A stretch of 64,000 nt of DNA from assembly GCA_949987705.1 (NCBI GenBank), contig OX465286.1:558001-622000 (forward strand), given 5' to 3'. Shown in pieces: positions 62,101 to 64,000 of this stretch. The first letter of the stretch is position 1; every line of letters begins with the position of its first letter. This DNA is from Thereva unica. Lineage: Eukaryota > Arthropoda > Insecta > Diptera > Therevidae. Both the position numbers and the translations under genes were made by a program. The notes under the pieces were generated by a model, which saw nothing but the letters and a program-made list of their open reading frames with translations, was not told where the DNA came from and did no database searches.

Positions 62101-64000
62101 CAGAATGCCCATTATCTCGGGAAATACTGGTCTGCCCGGGGTGGGATTGAATTCACAGCCTCCCTGGGAGGTCCCTAACAATTTCCCATCCAAAAAAGGG
62201 CCACTCCAGAATTTTCCCAAACCGGAAAATTTTCAAAGGGGTACCCCTTTGGATATTTTTGGTCGATTTCACGAAAGTGCTGGGATCTTAATGAATGGGG
62301 TATCGTTGGAAAGGGCTCGCTCCCCCGAGTTCAGCGCACTTTATTTGGTCCAGAAATTCCAAGGGGTTCGGGAGTTATCCCCTCTTTTGTGATTTCCCCA
62401 AGGGGGGCTGCAGAACGCCCATTATCTCGGGAAATACTGGTCAGCCCGGGGTGGGATTGAATTCACAGCCTCCCTGGGAGGTCCCTAATTATTTCCCATC
62501 CAAAAAAGGGCCACTCCAGAATTTCCCCAAAAACGGAAAATTTTCAAAGGGGTACCCCTTTGGATATTTTTGGTCGATTTCACGAAAGTGCTGGGATCTT
62601 AATGAATGGGGTATCGTTGGAAAGGGCTCGCTCCCCCGAGTTCAGCGCACTTTATTTGGTCCAGAAATTCCAAGGGGTTCGGGAGTTATCCCCTCTTTTG
62701 TGATTTCCCCAAGGGAAGCTGCAGAACGCCCATTATCTCGGGAAATACTGGTCAGCCCGGGGTGAAATTGAATTCACAGCCTCCCTGGGAGGTCCCTAAT
62801 TATTTTCCATCCAAAAAAGGGCCACTCCAGAATTTCCCCAAAAACGGAAAATTTTCAAAGGGGTACCCCTTTGGATATTTTTGGTCGATTTCACGAAAGT
62901 GCTGGGATCTTAATGAATGGGGTATCGTCGGAAAGGGCTCGCTCCCCCGAGTTCAGCGCACTTTATTTGGTTCAGAAATTCCAAGGGGTTCGGGAGTTAT
63001 CCCCTCTTTTGTGATTTCCCCAAGGGGGGCTGCAGAACGCCCATTATCTCGGGAAATACTGGTCTGCCCGGGGTGGGATTGAATTCACAGCCTCCCTGGG
63101 AGGTCCCTAACAATTTCCCATCCAAAAAAGGGCCACTCCAGAATTTTCCCAAACCGGAAAATTTTCAAAGGGGTACCCCTTTGGATATTTTTGGTCGATT
63201 TCACGAAAGTGCTGGGATCTTAATGAATGGGGCATCGTTGGAAAGGGCTCGCTCCCCCGAGTTCAGCGCACTTTATTTGGTCCAGAAATTCCAAGGGGTT
63301 CGGGAGTTATCCCCTCTTTTGTGATTTCCCCAAGGGGGGCTGCAGAACGCCCATTATCTCGGGAAATACTGGTCAGCCCGGAGTGGGATTGAATTCACAG
63401 CCTCCCTGGGAGGTCCCTAATTATTTTCCATCCAAAAAAGGGCCACTCCAGAATTTCCCCAAAAACGGAAAATTTTCAAAGGGGTACCCCTTTGGATATT
63501 TTTGGTCGATTTCACGAAAGTGCTGGGATCTTAATGAATGGGGTATCGTCGGAAAGGGCTCGCTCCCCCGAGTTCAGCGCACTTTATTTGGTCCAGAAAT
63601 TCCAAGGGGTTCGGGAGTTATCCCCTCTTTTGTGATTTCCCCAAGGGGGGCTGCAGAACGCCCATTATCTCGGGAAATACTGGTCTGCCCGGGGTGGGAT
63701 TGAATTCACAGCCTCCCTGAGAGGTCCCTAACAATTTCCCGTCCAAAAAAGGGCCACTCCAGAATTTTCCCAAAACCGGAAAATTTTCAAAGGGGTATCC
63801 CTTTGGATATTTTTGGTCGATTTCACGAAAGTGCTGGGATCTTAATGAATGGGGTATCGTTGGAAAGGGCTCGCTCCCCCGAGTTCAGCGCACTTTATTT
63901 GGTCCAGAAATTCCAAGGGGTTCGGGAGTTATCCCCTCTTTTGTGATTTCCCCAAGGGGGGCTGCAGAACGCCCATTATCTCGGGAAATACTGGTCAGCC
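59188..64000 (+). repeat. 310/311-bp satellite array (over 15 units, runs off the window)
   Basis: ATGAATGGGGTATCGTTGG or its GCATCG variant recurs at 59188, 59499, 59810, 60121, 60432, 60743, 61054, 61365, 61675, 61985, 62295, 62606, 62917, 63227, 63538 and 63849. Units of 310 bp have lost one A in CCCAAAACCGG. Each unit contains the perfect palindrome AAAGGGGTACCCCTTT. Overlapping frames of up to 158 codons run from one unit into the next, but they appear in every unit by repetition, break at the 310-bp units, and match nothing I know. I treat them as non-coding. Confidence 0.97.

Noticed and set aside
59188..63720. Overlapping 135-158-codon frames in the 311-bp array
   Set aside because: They recur in each unit by repetition, are broken by single-base indels in the 310-bp units and resemble no known protein.

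Overview
The window comes from a eukaryotic nuclear genome and almost certainly from an insect. It is strongly AT-rich. It carries one recognisable spliced host gene, and the rest is a dense mosaic of transposons, miniature inverted-repeat elements (MITEs) and three large tandem arrays. The host gene is Ssdp, the single-stranded DNA-binding protein (SSBP) partner of Chip/LDB, on the + strand. Its C-terminal exon is of the insect type. The transposon set (Tc1/mariner, pogo-like and hAT-like elements, BEL/Pao, and RTE-, Jockey/CR1- and R1-like LINEs) also fits an insect. I cannot fix the order from sequence alone.

Layout. 1-4000: a 24-bp minisatellite in two blocks, the larger with about 120 units in unbroken register. 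4000-9700: LINE remnants, composite MITE sequence and a foldback element, probably inside the 5' part or an upstream intron of Ssdp. 9738-35430: eleven Ssdp coding exons (990 nt, 329 codons plus stop). The N-terminal LisH exons are not in the window and must lie upstream. The introns, up to 6.1 kb, hold two Tc1-like elements, a BEL/Pao remnant, a hAT-like element nested in another TIR element, a pogo-like element nested in a mariner-like one, LINE fragments and many MITEs. The exons stay open and conserved throughout. 35431-47770: AT-rich intergenic DNA with nested DNA transposons and MITEs. 47775-50450: LINE fragments, a tRNA-like SINE head and a lone relative of the 311-bp satellite. 50450-57320: a 256-bp satellite array (22 consecutive periods of exactly 256 bp) between two diverged arms in inverted orientation. 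57400-59010: a decayed LINE on the minus strand. 59028 to the end: a 310/311-bp satellite with higher-order structure, running off the window.

The genic interest lies in Ssdp: a 30-nt micro-exon and a 57-nt basic exon, both frame-neutral, and one intron that must use a GC donor. The structural interest lies in the 256-bp array flanked by inverted arms, the dispersed seed copies of the 311-bp satellite on both sides of it, and one MITE family present about ten times with a double-hairpin design. No bacterial-type operon, CRISPR array or intact autonomous transposon was found. All long reading frames inside the tandem arrays are treated as by-products of repeat length.
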